Made by a program: the position numbers and the translations under genes. From NCBI RefSeq assembly GCF_001687325.1, contig NZ_LZRD01000020.1:62001-126000 (forward strand): 64,000 nt of DNA, in the 5' to 3' direction. The notes below the pieces were generated by a model. The model did not search any database, had not been told where the DNA came from, and was given only the letters and a program-made list of their open reading frames with translations. The stretch is from Streptomyces sp. PTY087I2 (GTDB taxonomy: Bacteria > Actinomycetota > Actinomycetes > Streptomycetales > Streptomycetaceae). This document shows, one piece after another, positions 42,032-49,629 of the stretch (position 1 is its first letter; the number at the start of each line of letters is the position of its first letter).

Positions 42032-43289
42032 GACCGAGACCGAGGCCGTGACGGCGGAGGGGACCGCGGCCACCTCCGGGGCCACGATCCAGCTGGAGAA
42101 CCTCACCAAGAGCTATCCGGGGAACCCGAACCCGGCCGTCGAGAACGTCTCGATGGAGATCAAGGCGGGCGAGACCGTGATCTTCGTCGGCCCGTCCGGC
42201 TGCGGGAAGTCCACCACCCTGAAGATGATCAACCGGCTGATCGAGCCGACCTCGGGCCGGATCCGGATCGACGACGAGGACGTCACGGACATCGACCCGG
42301 TGAAGCTGCGCCGCAAGATCGGTTACGCGATCCAGTCCTCCGGGCTCTTCCCGCACATGACGGTCGCGGACAACATCGCCCTGGTCCCGAAGATGGTCGG
42401 CTGGTCCAAGTCCCGGGTGAAGGACCGGGTGGAGGAGATGCTCGACCTGGTGGGCCTGGACCCGCGCGAGTTCCACGGCCGCTATCCGCGCCAGCTCTCC
42501 GGGGGCCAGCAGCAGCGGGTGGGCGTGGCGCGGGCGCTGGCCGCCGACCCTCCCGTACTCCTGATGGACGAGCCGTTCGGGGCGGTCGACCCGATCACCC
42601 GCGACCACCTCCAGGACGAGCTGATCCGGCTCCAGCACGAGCTGCACAAGACGATCGTGTTCGTCACCCATGACTTCGACGAGGCGATCAAGCTGGGCGA
42701 CCGGATCGCCGTGCTGCGGGAGCGGTCGCACATCGCGCAGTTCGACACCCCCGAGGCGATCCTGACCAACCCGACGGACGACTTCGTCTCGGGTTTCGTC
42801 GGCGCGGGCGCGGCCCTCAAGCGCCTCAATCTCACGCGCGTACGGGATGTGGGCATCGCGGACTTCCCGACGGTGACGGTCGAGGATCCGCTCCAGACGA
42901 TCTTCAACAAGCTGCGCAACGGCCCGCACAACGAGCTGCTGATGCTGGACCGCAGGAACCGCCCGTACAAGTGGCTGCGGCGCGGCGATCTGATGCGGGC
43001 GCGCGGTTCGCTGGCGCGGGCCGGGCAGCTGGTGCACGACACGGTGACCCGGGACGCCACGCTGCACGACGCGCTGGAGGCGGTGCTCACGGACAGCGGG
43101 GGCCGGGTGGCGGTGACCGGGCGGCGCGGCGAGTTCATCGGGGTCGTGGACATGAAGACGCTGATGGACAACGTGCAGGAGCTGCTGGAGGCGGACCGGC
43201 TGACCGCGATGGAGCACCAGCACGAGCTGGAGGAGCAGCGCGTCCACCAGACGGAGCAGGAGCTGGAGGGGGGTGGCGGCGGAGTATGA
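42024..43289 (+). CDS. Osmolyte ABC transporter ATPase with CBS domains (OpuCA/ProV type)
   Basis: A 421-residue ATPase: Walker A GPSGCGKS at 56-63, signature LSGGQ at 158-162 and Walker B LLMDE at 179-183, with the H-loop in FVTHDFDEAIKLGDRIAVLR. The C-terminal part (about 275-400) contains a CBS-pair region (VHDTVTRDATLHDALEAVLT, VAVTGRRGEFIGVVDMKTLM) that in OpuA/OpuC senses ionic strength or nucleotides. GTG 42024 overlaps the upstream permease by 8 bases. It supports uptake of compatible solutes such as glycine betaine. Confidence 0.93.
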   Translation: MPETETEAVTAEGTAATSGATIQLENLTKSYPGNPNPAVENVSMEIKAGETVIFVGPSGCGKSTTLKMINRLIEPTSGRIRIDDEDVTDIDPVKLRRKIGYAIQSSGLFPHMTVADNIALVPKMVGWSKSRVKDRVEEMLDLVGLDPREFHGRYPRQLSGGQQQRVGVARALAADPPVLLMDEPFGAVDPITRDHLQDELIRLQHELHKTIVFVTHDFDEAIKLGDRIAVLRERSHIAQFDTPEAILTNPTDDFVSGFVGAGAALKRLNLTRVRDVGIADFPTVTVEDPLQTIFNKLRNGPHNELLMLDRRNRPYKWLRRGDLMRARGSLARAGQLVHDTVTRDATLHDALEAVLTDSGGRVAVTGRRGEFIGVVDMKTLMDNVQELLEADRLTAMEHQHELEEQRVHQTEQELEGGGGGV

Positions 43290-44155
43290 GCCCCAGCCAT
43301 CAGTCAGGCTCCGGCAAGGGCCCGGCCGCCCCGACCCGGCCGCCGGGCGAACACGACGTCAAGGGCCACGCGTTCCACGACGAGGAGAGCGACCCCTCCC
43401 CCGCCCCGGCCACGCCGCAGCGCCGGATCACCTGGCGGAAACTGGTGGTCCTGCCGGCGGTGCTGGCCGTCGTCCTGGTCATCACGTACGTCTGGATCAC
43501 CAACATCCATCTGGATTCGATCGCGGAGAACTCCCTCTCCGGCGGGAACGTCCAGCTGCGCTGGTGGCAGCACGTACGGCTGACGGCGATCTCGACGTTC
43601 TGGGTGCTGATCATCGCGATCCCGCTCGGTATCGCGCTGACCCGGCGGCGGCTGCGGAAGGCGGCCCCGGCGTTCACGGCGCTGGCCAACATCGGGCAGG
43701 CGACCCCGGCGATCGGTCTGCTGGCGCTGCTGGTGATCTGGCTGGGCATCGGCCCGCGTACGGCGATCATCGGCATCGTGATCTACGCGGTGCTGCCGGT
43801 GCTCTCCAACACGGTGGCGGGCCTGCGCGCGATCGAGCCGAACATGATCGAGGCGGCGCGTGGCATGGGGATGTCCGGCCGGGGCGTCCTGCTGAAGGTG
43901 GAGCTGCCGCTCGCGGTGCCGCTGATCCTGGCGGGCGTCCGTACGGCCCTGGTCCTGAACGTGGGCACGGCGACGCTGGCCACGTTCGGCGGGGGCGGCG
44001 GGCTCGGCGACCTGATCACCTCGGGGATCCAGACGCAGCGGATGCCGGTGCTGGTCATCGGCTCGGTGCTGACGGTGGTACTGGCGCTGCTGGTGGACTG
44101 GCTGGCCTCGCTGGCCGAACTGGCGCTGACCCCGCGCGGGCTGGAGGAGCGGTGA
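43286..44155 (+). CDS. Osmolyte ABC transporter permease (OpuCD type)
   Basis: A 289-residue permease, partner of the first one. An unusual polar head of about 50 residues (SGSGKGPAAPTRPPGEHDVK) precedes the first helix LVVLPAVLAVVLVITYVWIT. The inner loop GMGMSGRGVLLKVELPLAVP is the ATPase-contact motif. ATG 43286 overlaps the ATPase stop as ATGA. In OpuC systems the two permeases form a heterodimer under one ATPase. Confidence 0.9.
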   Translation: MSPSHQSGSGKGPAAPTRPPGEHDVKGHAFHDEESDPSPAPATPQRRITWRKLVVLPAVLAVVLVITYVWITNIHLDSIAENSLSGGNVQLRWWQHVRLTAISTFWVLIIAIPLGIALTRRRLRKAAPAFTALANIGQATPAIGLLALLVIWLGIGPRTAIIGIVIYAVLPVLSNTVAGLRAIEPNMIEAARGMGMSGRGVLLKVELPLAVPLILAGVRTALVLNVGTATLATFGGGGGLGDLITSGIQTQRMPVLVIGSVLTVVLALLVDWLASLAELALTPRGLEER

Positions 44156-44157
44156 GG

Positions 44158-45132
44158 ATGACGACGTACGGCGTACGGGTCCTGGTTGCCGCGTCCTTGG
44201 TGCTGCTGGTGGGCGGCTGCGGGCTCAAGAGCGGTTCCCCGATGGTGGACGACGTGTCGCCGGGGTCGGTCGGGCAGGGCGAGCCGCTGAAGGGCGCGAC
44301 ACTGACGGTGACGTCGAAGAACTTCAGCGAGAACATCATCCTGGGCCAGATGACCGGCCTGGTCTTCAAGGCGGCCGGGGCGGAGGTCCTGGACCGGACG
44401 AACCTGCCGGGTTCGATCAGCGCGCGCGAGGCCATCATCAACGGCGACGCCGACGCCCAGTGGGACTACACGGGCACGGGCTGGATCACCTTCCTGGGCC
44501 ACGCGGACCCGATCGTCGACCCGAAGAAGCAGTACGAGGCGGTACGGGACGAGGACAAGGGCAACGGGGTGATCTGGCTGCCGCCCGCCCCGCTCGACAA
44601 CACGTACGCGCTGGCGATCAGCAAGAAGAACAACGCGAAGTACCGGCTGAAGACCCTCTCGGACGTGGCCGCCCTCGCGAAGAAGGACCCGGGCGCGGTG
44701 ACGATCTGCGTGGAGAACGAGTTCGCCTCGCGCGACGACGGACTGCCGGGCATGGAGAAGAAGTACGGGATGAAGATCCCGGCGGGCAACATCCAGAAGA
44801 TGGACGCCGGAATCATCTACACCCAGGTGTCCGAGTCCAGCTCCTGCCTGCTGGGCGAGGTGTTCACCACGGACGGCCGGATCAAGGCGATGAACCTGGA
44901 CGTGCTGGAGGACGACAAGCACTTCTTCCCCAACTACAACGCCTCCCCGGTCATCCACGAGGCCACCTTCGAGAAGTACCCGGTGATCGCGGAGCTGCTG
45001 GATCCGCTCGCGAAGAAGCTGACGACCGAGGTCGCGCAGACGCTGAACGCCAAGGTGGACGTGGACGGCGAGGATCCGCACGAGGTGGCGAAGGAGTGGC
45101 TGGTGGAGGAGGGGTTCATCGAGGAGGGATGA
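44158..45132 (+). CDS. Osmolyte-binding lipoprotein (OpuCC type)
   Basis: A 324-residue lipoprotein: signal peptide MTTYGVRVLVAASLVLLVGG with lipobox VGGC, then the OpuAC-type binding domain (LTVTSKNFSENIILGQMTGL, SISAREAIINGDADAQWDYT, NYNASPVIHEATFEKYPVIA). The aromatic-rich pocket points to quaternary amines such as glycine betaine or choline. ATG 44158 lies about 9 bases after GGAGGAGC; GTG 44152, overlapping the permease stop, is an alternative. It completes the operon. Confidence 0.92.
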   Translation: MTTYGVRVLVAASLVLLVGGCGLKSGSPMVDDVSPGSVGQGEPLKGATLTVTSKNFSENIILGQMTGLVFKAAGAEVLDRTNLPGSISAREAIINGDADAQWDYTGTGWITFLGHADPIVDPKKQYEAVRDEDKGNGVIWLPPAPLDNTYALAISKKNNAKYRLKTLSDVAALAKKDPGAVTICVENEFASRDDGLPGMEKKYGMKIPAGNIQKMDAGIIYTQVSESSSCLLGEVFTTDGRIKAMNLDVLEDDKHFFPNYNASPVIHEATFEKYPVIAELLDPLAKKLTTEVAQTLNAKVDVDGEDPHEVAKEWLVEEGFIEEG

Positions 45133-45133
45133 G

Positions 45134-45192
45134 TTGCAAAGGATCGCTGCAAAGATCTCGTTGCAAAAAAGTGTTGCAAAGTTCCCTTTGCA
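45134..45192. repeat. TTGCAAA repeat array upstream of ArsR-type regulator
   Basis: TTGCAAA at 45134, 45161 and 45174, CTGCAAA at 45147 and inverted TTTGCA at 45187, spaced 13, 14, 13 and 13 bases. The copy at 45174 also supplies a -35 (TTGCAA) 17 bases from TACGGT (45197-45202), which lies 6 bases before the regulator ATG. This is a likely multi-site operator, probably for the regulator itself. Confidence 0.7.
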
Positions 45193-45208
45193 TCTCTACG
45201 GTTGAGGC

Positions 45209-45844
45209 ATGCCGGAGAACGAGAACGCCTCTCAGGGCGAGACCGCCCCTCGCCCCTACCACCTGGGCGGCGACGACCGAAAGCTGCACACGGTCGACGC
45301 CCGCACCCTGCGCGCCATCGCGCACCCGCTGCGGATCCGCCTGCTGAACGCGCTGCGCGAGTTCGGCCCGGCGACTGCCTCGAAGCTGGGCGAGCGGCTG
45401 GGCGAGTCGAGCGGGGCGACCAGCTACCACCTGCGCCAACTGGCCGAGTCCGGACTGGTCGAGGACGCGCCGGAGCTGGGCAAGGGGCGGGAGCGGTGGT
45501 GGCGGGCGATCCACGACGGCTCGACCTTCGACAGCGCCCTCTTCCGGACGCACGACGACCCGGAGGTCCGCGGAGCCATCGACGTCGTCCTGCACGAGAC
45601 GGCCACCACCCACGCCCAGGAGCTCAACACCTGGCTGGGCACGATGGACGAATGGCCGGAGGAATGGCAGGAGAGCTGGGATCTGAGCGACTTCAAGATC
45701 CGCCTCACCCCGGAACTCGCCCTGGAACTCTCCCGGAAGATGCACGAGCTCGTGGAGAGCTACCGGGGCACCGTCCCCGAGGGCACCGAGGGCTCGGCCG
45801 TCGTCCGCACCCATCTGCACACGTTCCCGCGCCCCTCCGAATGA
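45209..45844 (+). CDS. ArsR-type winged-helix regulator (HTH_20)
   Basis: A 211-residue repressor-like protein. The winged helix at about 28-95 reads TLRAIAHPLRIRLLNALREF, SKLGERLGESSGATSYHLRQ and LAESGLVED. A helical dimer or ligand domain follows (FDSALFRTHDDPEVRGAIDV, LALELSRKMHELVESYRGTV). In Streptomyces such regulators precede an MFS transporter, exactly as here with a small gene between them; they usually repress it. ATG 45209 follows TTGAGGC. The promoter overlaps a five-fold TTGCAAA array. Confidence 0.9.
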   Translation: MPENENASQGETAPRPYHLGGDDRKLHTVDARTLRAIAHPLRIRLLNALREFGPATASKLGERLGESSGATSYHLRQLAESGLVEDAPELGKGRERWWRAIHDGSTFDSALFRTHDDPEVRGAIDVVLHETATTHAQELNTWLGTMDEWPEEWQESWDLSDFKIRLTPELALELSRKMHELVESYRGTVPEGTEGSAVVRTHLHTFPRPSE

Positions 45845-45890
45845 CCGCGCCGCACACCGTAACTCCCCACCGCCTGAAGGGAAGCCCGTT

Positions 45891-46091
45891 ATGCACGCCG
45901 ACGTCCACCACCTCCTGCACACGGTCACATCCGCCGAACTCCACGCCGCAGCAGGCGAGTTCCGCCTCCCCCGCACCAGTCTGCGCACCCGGGTCGGCTG
46001 GACCCTGGTCGAGGTCGGCCTGCGACTGACAACGCAGAGCCGGGAAGCGACCGCGGCCACGCCTCGCGCCACCGCCTTCCATCCGGCGTAA
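45891..46091 (+). CDS. Small hypothetical protein, 66 residues
   Basis: It begins MHADVHHLLHTVTSAELHAA and continues with a basic stretch FRLPRTSLRTRVGWTLVEVG. It has no recognised domain and no signal peptide. ATG 45891 follows GAAGGGAAGCCCGTT. It lies between the ArsR-type regulator and the MFS gene on the same strand, so may be cotranscribed with them. It may be a short helical protein; its function is unknown. Confidence 0.6.
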   Translation: MHADVHHLLHTVTSAELHAAAGEFRLPRTSLRTRVGWTLVEVGLRLTTQSREATAATPRATAFHPA

Positions 46092-46118
46092 CCAACGACT
46101 CGGGGGGAGAGAACAACC

Positions 46119-47506
46119 ATGGGGCACCGCACCCCGCTCACCGCGCCACGCTCGCGGCCAACTCCATTTCCACCGCAGGCACTTCACTGACCCTGATCGG
46201 CGTCCCCTGGTTCGTCCTGGAGACCACGGGCAGTGCGGGCCGGGCCGGCGTCGTGGCCTTCTGCGCGACCCTGCCGATCGTCGTCGCCGCGCTGATCGGC
46301 GGGCCGGTCATCGACCGGTTCGGCCGCCGCCGGACGGCCGTCGTGTCCGACACCGTCTGCGCGGCCGCCATCGCCGCCATCCCGCTGCTGCACTACGCCG
46401 GCGTCCTCGACTTCTGGATGCTGTGCGCGCTGATGGCGCTGAACGGCTTCGCCCACACCCCGGGCAACACCGCGCGCTACGTCCTCATCCCGGACCTCGC
46501 CGAGCACGCCGGGACCACGCTCGCCCGGGCCGCCAGCCTCTTCGACGCGGTCTCGCGCGGGGCCAGGATGGTCGGCGCGGCGCTCGCCGGGGTGCTCATC
46601 GCCTTCGTCGGCGCGGAGTCGGTCCTGCTGCTGGACGCGGCGACGTTCGGGCTGTCCGCCCTGCTGGTCGCCGCAGGGGTACGGGGCATCCGCGCGGCCG
46701 AGCCGCGGAAGGCGGAGGCCCCGGTCTCCGTACGCGCCTACGGCACCGAACTCCGCGAGGGTTACGCCCACTTGCTGAGCAACCGGCTGCTGCTGTCGGT
46801 CGTGGTCATGGTGATGTTCATGAACGGCACCGACCAGGGCTGGAACGCGGTCCTGCTCCCGGTGCACGCCGAGGGAGAATTGAGCGGCGCGCCCGCCATC
46901 GGACTGCTCACCGCGCTGTTCGGCGCGGGCGGGCTGGCCGGGGCGCTGCTGTACGGGGCGGTGGGGCACCGTTTCCCGCGCCGGGCGGTGTTCACGGTGT
47001 GCGTGATCCTGTGCGGCGCGCCGAGGTTCCTGGTCGCCGCGGTGACCGGGACGACGCTGCCGCTCGCGGTGACGATGCTGCTCGGCGGGATCGCGGGCGG
47101 CGTGCTGAACCCGATCCTGACGACGGTGATCTACGAGCGCGTGCCGGACCGGCTGCGCAGCCGGGTGTCGGGGGCGCTGACGGCGGGCTGCGAGTTCGCG
47201 ATGCCGCTGGGCGGGCTCGCGGCCGGGCTGCTGGTGGAGGGCGCGGGGGCGACGGGGGCGCTGCTGGCGATGGGCGGGGTCTACTTCCTGGCGACGCTGA
47301 GCCCGCTGGTGTTCCCGTCCTGGCGGACGCTGGACGACAAGGCGGCGGAGCCCGTGCAGGACGCGCCGGGCGCGGGGGCGGAGCCCGTACGGGACGCGCC
47401 GGGCGCGGGGGCGGAGCCCGTACCGCAGGCGCAGGCGGAGGTACCGGCGCAGGTGCCGCCGGGGGTCAGCAGCTCGGGACCTTCCCGCCCGACTCCAGGG
47501 CCTTGA
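46119..47506 (+). pseudogene. MFS transporter, frameshifted near the start
   Basis: ATG 46119 has a perfect ribosome site (GGGGGGAGAGAACAACC) but its frame stops after 23 residues. The true first helix (HRATLAANSISTAGTSLTLI, GVPWFVLETTGSAGRAGVV) is one base out, explained by loss of one C in CACCCC at about 46131. From there the frame is open to 47506, giving about 460 residues with twelve helices and DRFGRRRTAVVSD in loop 2-3. The first in-frame start otherwise is GTG 46253, which loses helix 1. The tail has a 33-bp tandem repeat and overlaps the convergent Lon-like gene by 41 bases. Drug efflux is the likely family role. Confidence 0.78.
47345..47425 (+). repeat. 33-bp tandem repeat encoding AEPV(Q/R)DAPGAG
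   Basis: GCGGAGCCCGT, then GACGCGCCGGGCGCGGGG, repeats at 47345-47377 and 47378-47410 with a partial third copy. It encodes a flexible C-terminal tail of the MFS protein. Confidence 0.75.
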
Positions 47507-48254
47507 GCGAGCCGACCGCGTCCTTCAGCGTGGAGACGGGCACGATCCGCAGCCCGTCGGGCCGCTCGGCCTCCGCCTGACGGCACTCGGCCTTCGGTAC
47601 GAGGAAGACGCTGGCCCCGTCGCGATGGGCGCCCTGGACCTTCATGGACACGCCGCCGACCGCGCCGACCTTGCCGTCCGCGGTGATCGTCCCCGTACCG
47701 GCGATGGTGCGGCCGCCGGTGAGACCGCCGCCGGAGCCGTTGCCGTCGAGCTTGTCGATGATGCCGAGGGAGAGGAAGAGCCCGGCGCTCGGGCCGCCGA
47801 TGTCGCCGAGGTCGACTTCCACCCGCATCGACCCGGGCTCGCGGTCCAGGTAGTTCAGGGCGGCGTCGACGGCGACGTTCTGCGACTCCTTCATGTCGTC
47901 GAGATTGTGCTTCTCGATCTCCTTCTCGGAGCCGCCGGTGGGGTAGACGGAGTCGCGCGGCATGACGGCCCGGTCGGTCCGGAACCAGCTGTCGAAGACG
48001 TCACCGATGCGGACGTCGGCCTTCGGCCCGGTGGCGAGGATCGTCGTCATCCGCAGCTGCCCGTCGGTGGGCCGGGTCTCGGCGCCGGTGATGGTGATCA
48101 CCGGCCGCCCGTCGTCCTTGCCGAGCACGTCCGCGGTCACCCCGGGCCGCGCCAGGGTGAACGGCAGCGGCGCGAAGGCGGCCGTACCGAACAGGGCGAG
48201 GACGGGGAGTGCGCAGAGGGCGAGGACGCGGGGGCGCGAGAGACGAGAGAGCAC
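47466..48254 (-). CDS. Secreted Lon-like serine protease (S16, YlbL-like)
   Basis: A 262-residue exported protein. Signal anchor MLSRLSRPRVLALCALPVLA with hydrophobic core to about residue 30. The C-terminal S16 domain has GGPSAG (S156) and the lysine in GGVSMK (K205), the Ser-Lys dyad of Lon. YlbL relatives have a PDZ domain that is mostly missing here, so this is a shorter Streptomyces form. Closing Cys at residue 262. ATG 48254. It lies convergent with the MFS gene. It may degrade envelope proteins. Confidence 0.85.
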   Translation of the reverse strand: MLSRLSRPRVLALCALPVLALFGTAAFAPLPFTLARPGVTADVLGKDDGRPVITITGAETRPTDGQLRMTTILATGPKADVRIGDVFDSWFRTDRAVMPRDSVYPTGGSEKEIEKHNLDDMKESQNVAVDAALNYLDREPGSMRVEVDLGDIGGPSAGLFLSLGIIDKLDGNGSGGGLTGGRTIAGTGTITADGKVGAVGGVSMKVQGAHRDGASVFLVPKAECRQAEAERPDGLRIVPVSTLKDAVGSLKALESGGKVPSC

Positions 48255-48349
48255 GCACCCAATCTAACCGCCGCACCACAACGGAAACGCGCCAGGCGTA
48301 CGCCGCCGGGCACGCTCCGGACCGCGCACGCCCTGGAGGCATACGGGCC

Positions 48350-48490
48350 GTACGGGCACGGCAGGCGCGGGCACAGGCCGTACGGGCGCGCAGGCACGGG
48401 CACGGGCGTGCGGGCACGGGCGTACGGGCGTACGGGCGTACGGGCACGCAAGCGCGGGGACGCAGGCGCGGGCACACGGGCGGGCACCCG
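48350..48490. repeat. Low-complexity ACGGGCGT repeats
   Basis: The core ACGGGC(A/G)(C/T) is iterated more than ten times in about 140 bases, including three exact GTACGGGC units in a row at about 48421-48445. It lies between the Lon-like and IclR genes (intergenic 48255-48497) and has no coding signs. Probable slippage-generated spacer. Confidence 0.65.
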
Positions 48491-48497
48491 CCCCCGC

Positions 48498-49142
48498 CTA
48501 CCGCAGCGCGTCCGCCACTTCCCGGGCGGCGTCGAGTACGCGGGGCCCGACCCGTTCCGGTACGGCGTCGGCGAGCATGACGACACCGACGCTGCCCTCG
48601 ACGCCCGAGACCCCGACCAGCGGTGCGGCCGCCCCGCTGGCGCCGGCTTCGAGTTCGCCGTGGGTGAGGGTGTACCCGGGGTGGCCGGACTCGGTGGCTT
48701 GCCGGGCGGACAGGATGGCCCGGCCCGCGGCGCCCCGGTCCAGGGGATGGCGGAAGCCGGCCCGGTAGGCGACGTGGTAGTCGGTCCAGGTGGGCTCGAC
48801 CACGGCGACCGCGAGGGCGTCGCTGCCGTCGACGAGGGTGAGGTGGGCGGTGGCCCCTATGTCCTCGGCCAGGGAGCGCAGCGCGGGCAGCGCCGCTTCC
48901 CGGACGAGCGGGTGCACCTGTCTGCCGAGCCGCAGCACACCGAGGCCGACCCGGGCGCGGCCGCCCAGGTCACGGCGTACCAGGGCGTGCTGCTCCAGGG
49001 TGGCGAGCAGCCGGTAGACGACGGTCCGGTTGACCCCGAGCTTGTTGGACAGTTCGGTGACGGTCAGGCCGTGGTCGGTGTCGGCGAGCAGTTTGAGGAC
49101 GCGCAGTCCTCGGTCGAGCGTCTGGGAAGTCTCCGCTGTCAC
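48498..49142 (-). CDS. IclR family transcriptional regulator
   Basis: A 214-residue regulator. The N-terminal winged helix (TLDRGLRVLKLLADTDHGLT, ELSNKLGVNRTVVYRLLATL) is followed by the IclR effector domain (TAHLTLVDGSDALAVAVVEP, LDRGAAGRAILSARQATESG, GVSGVEGSVGVVMLADAVPE). GTG 49142 follows AGAGGAGAGGGCGTC; the longer frame is unsupported. Effector unknown. It stands alone; the 49143-49571 gap upstream (429 bases) has no gene, but TTCACGTGTCACG and GTTAACAGTGCGTGAAC could be binding sites. Confidence 0.88.
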   Translation of the reverse strand: MTAETSQTLDRGLRVLKLLADTDHGLTVTELSNKLGVNRTVVYRLLATLEQHALVRRDLGGRARVGLGVLRLGRQVHPLVREAALPALRSLAEDIGATAHLTLVDGSDALAVAVVEPTWTDYHVAYRAGFRHPLDRGAAGRAILSARQATESGHPGYTLTHGELEAGASGAAAPLVGVSGVEGSVGVVMLADAVPERVGPRVLDAAREVADALR

Positions 49143-49571
49143 GACGCCCTCTCCTCTTCGGGGTGAGCGACGACGGCCCTGCTCCGACGGTTGCGACGCC
49201 GGTCCCAGCGGCGACGCACGGAGAGGCCGCCGGTCTGGCAAGGAACCGGCTGCGCTCCGCGGCGGCGTTGCCACGGGGCGTTCATATGGCGGGGACAGTA
49301 GCGAGCCAGTCCGCTCAGCGGAAGTCCTCGTCCAGAATCCGGTCCCCGGACGCGGAGCCCCGGAACGGCGTGCACATAAGGGCCGGTCAGCGGGACGACG
49401 TCCGGAAAGCGAACATCTACGCGCGTTCACGTGTCACGACTCGGCCGGGAGGACACGTCCACGGATGTGAACCATCGTTAACAGTGCGTGAACGGACACC
49501 GGAGAAATTTCCCGGGCGCGGGGCCCGGAAACACGGCAGGGACCCCCGGGCACGAGGCCCCGTAACGCCGT

Positions 49572-49607
49572 CGGCCCGTACGGAGGTTGGGGCCTCCGTA
49601 CGGGCCG
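49572..49607 (-). terminator. Terminator after the SF2 helicase
   Basis: CGGCCCGTACGGAGG pairs perfectly with CCTCCGTACGGGCCG (15 bp, 6-base loop), 23 bases beyond the helicase stop on the minus strand. Confidence 0.8.
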
Positions 49608-49629
49608 GGGAAGAACGGACGACCTCGGG

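Noticed and set aside
45147..45180. Plasmid-type replication iterons
   Set aside because: There is no Rep gene or AT-rich melting region nearby; location directly at an ArsR-type promoter favours an operator.
48350..48490. CRISPR array
   Set aside because: The repeat units are 7-10 bases without unique spacers of constant length; it is simple-sequence DNA.
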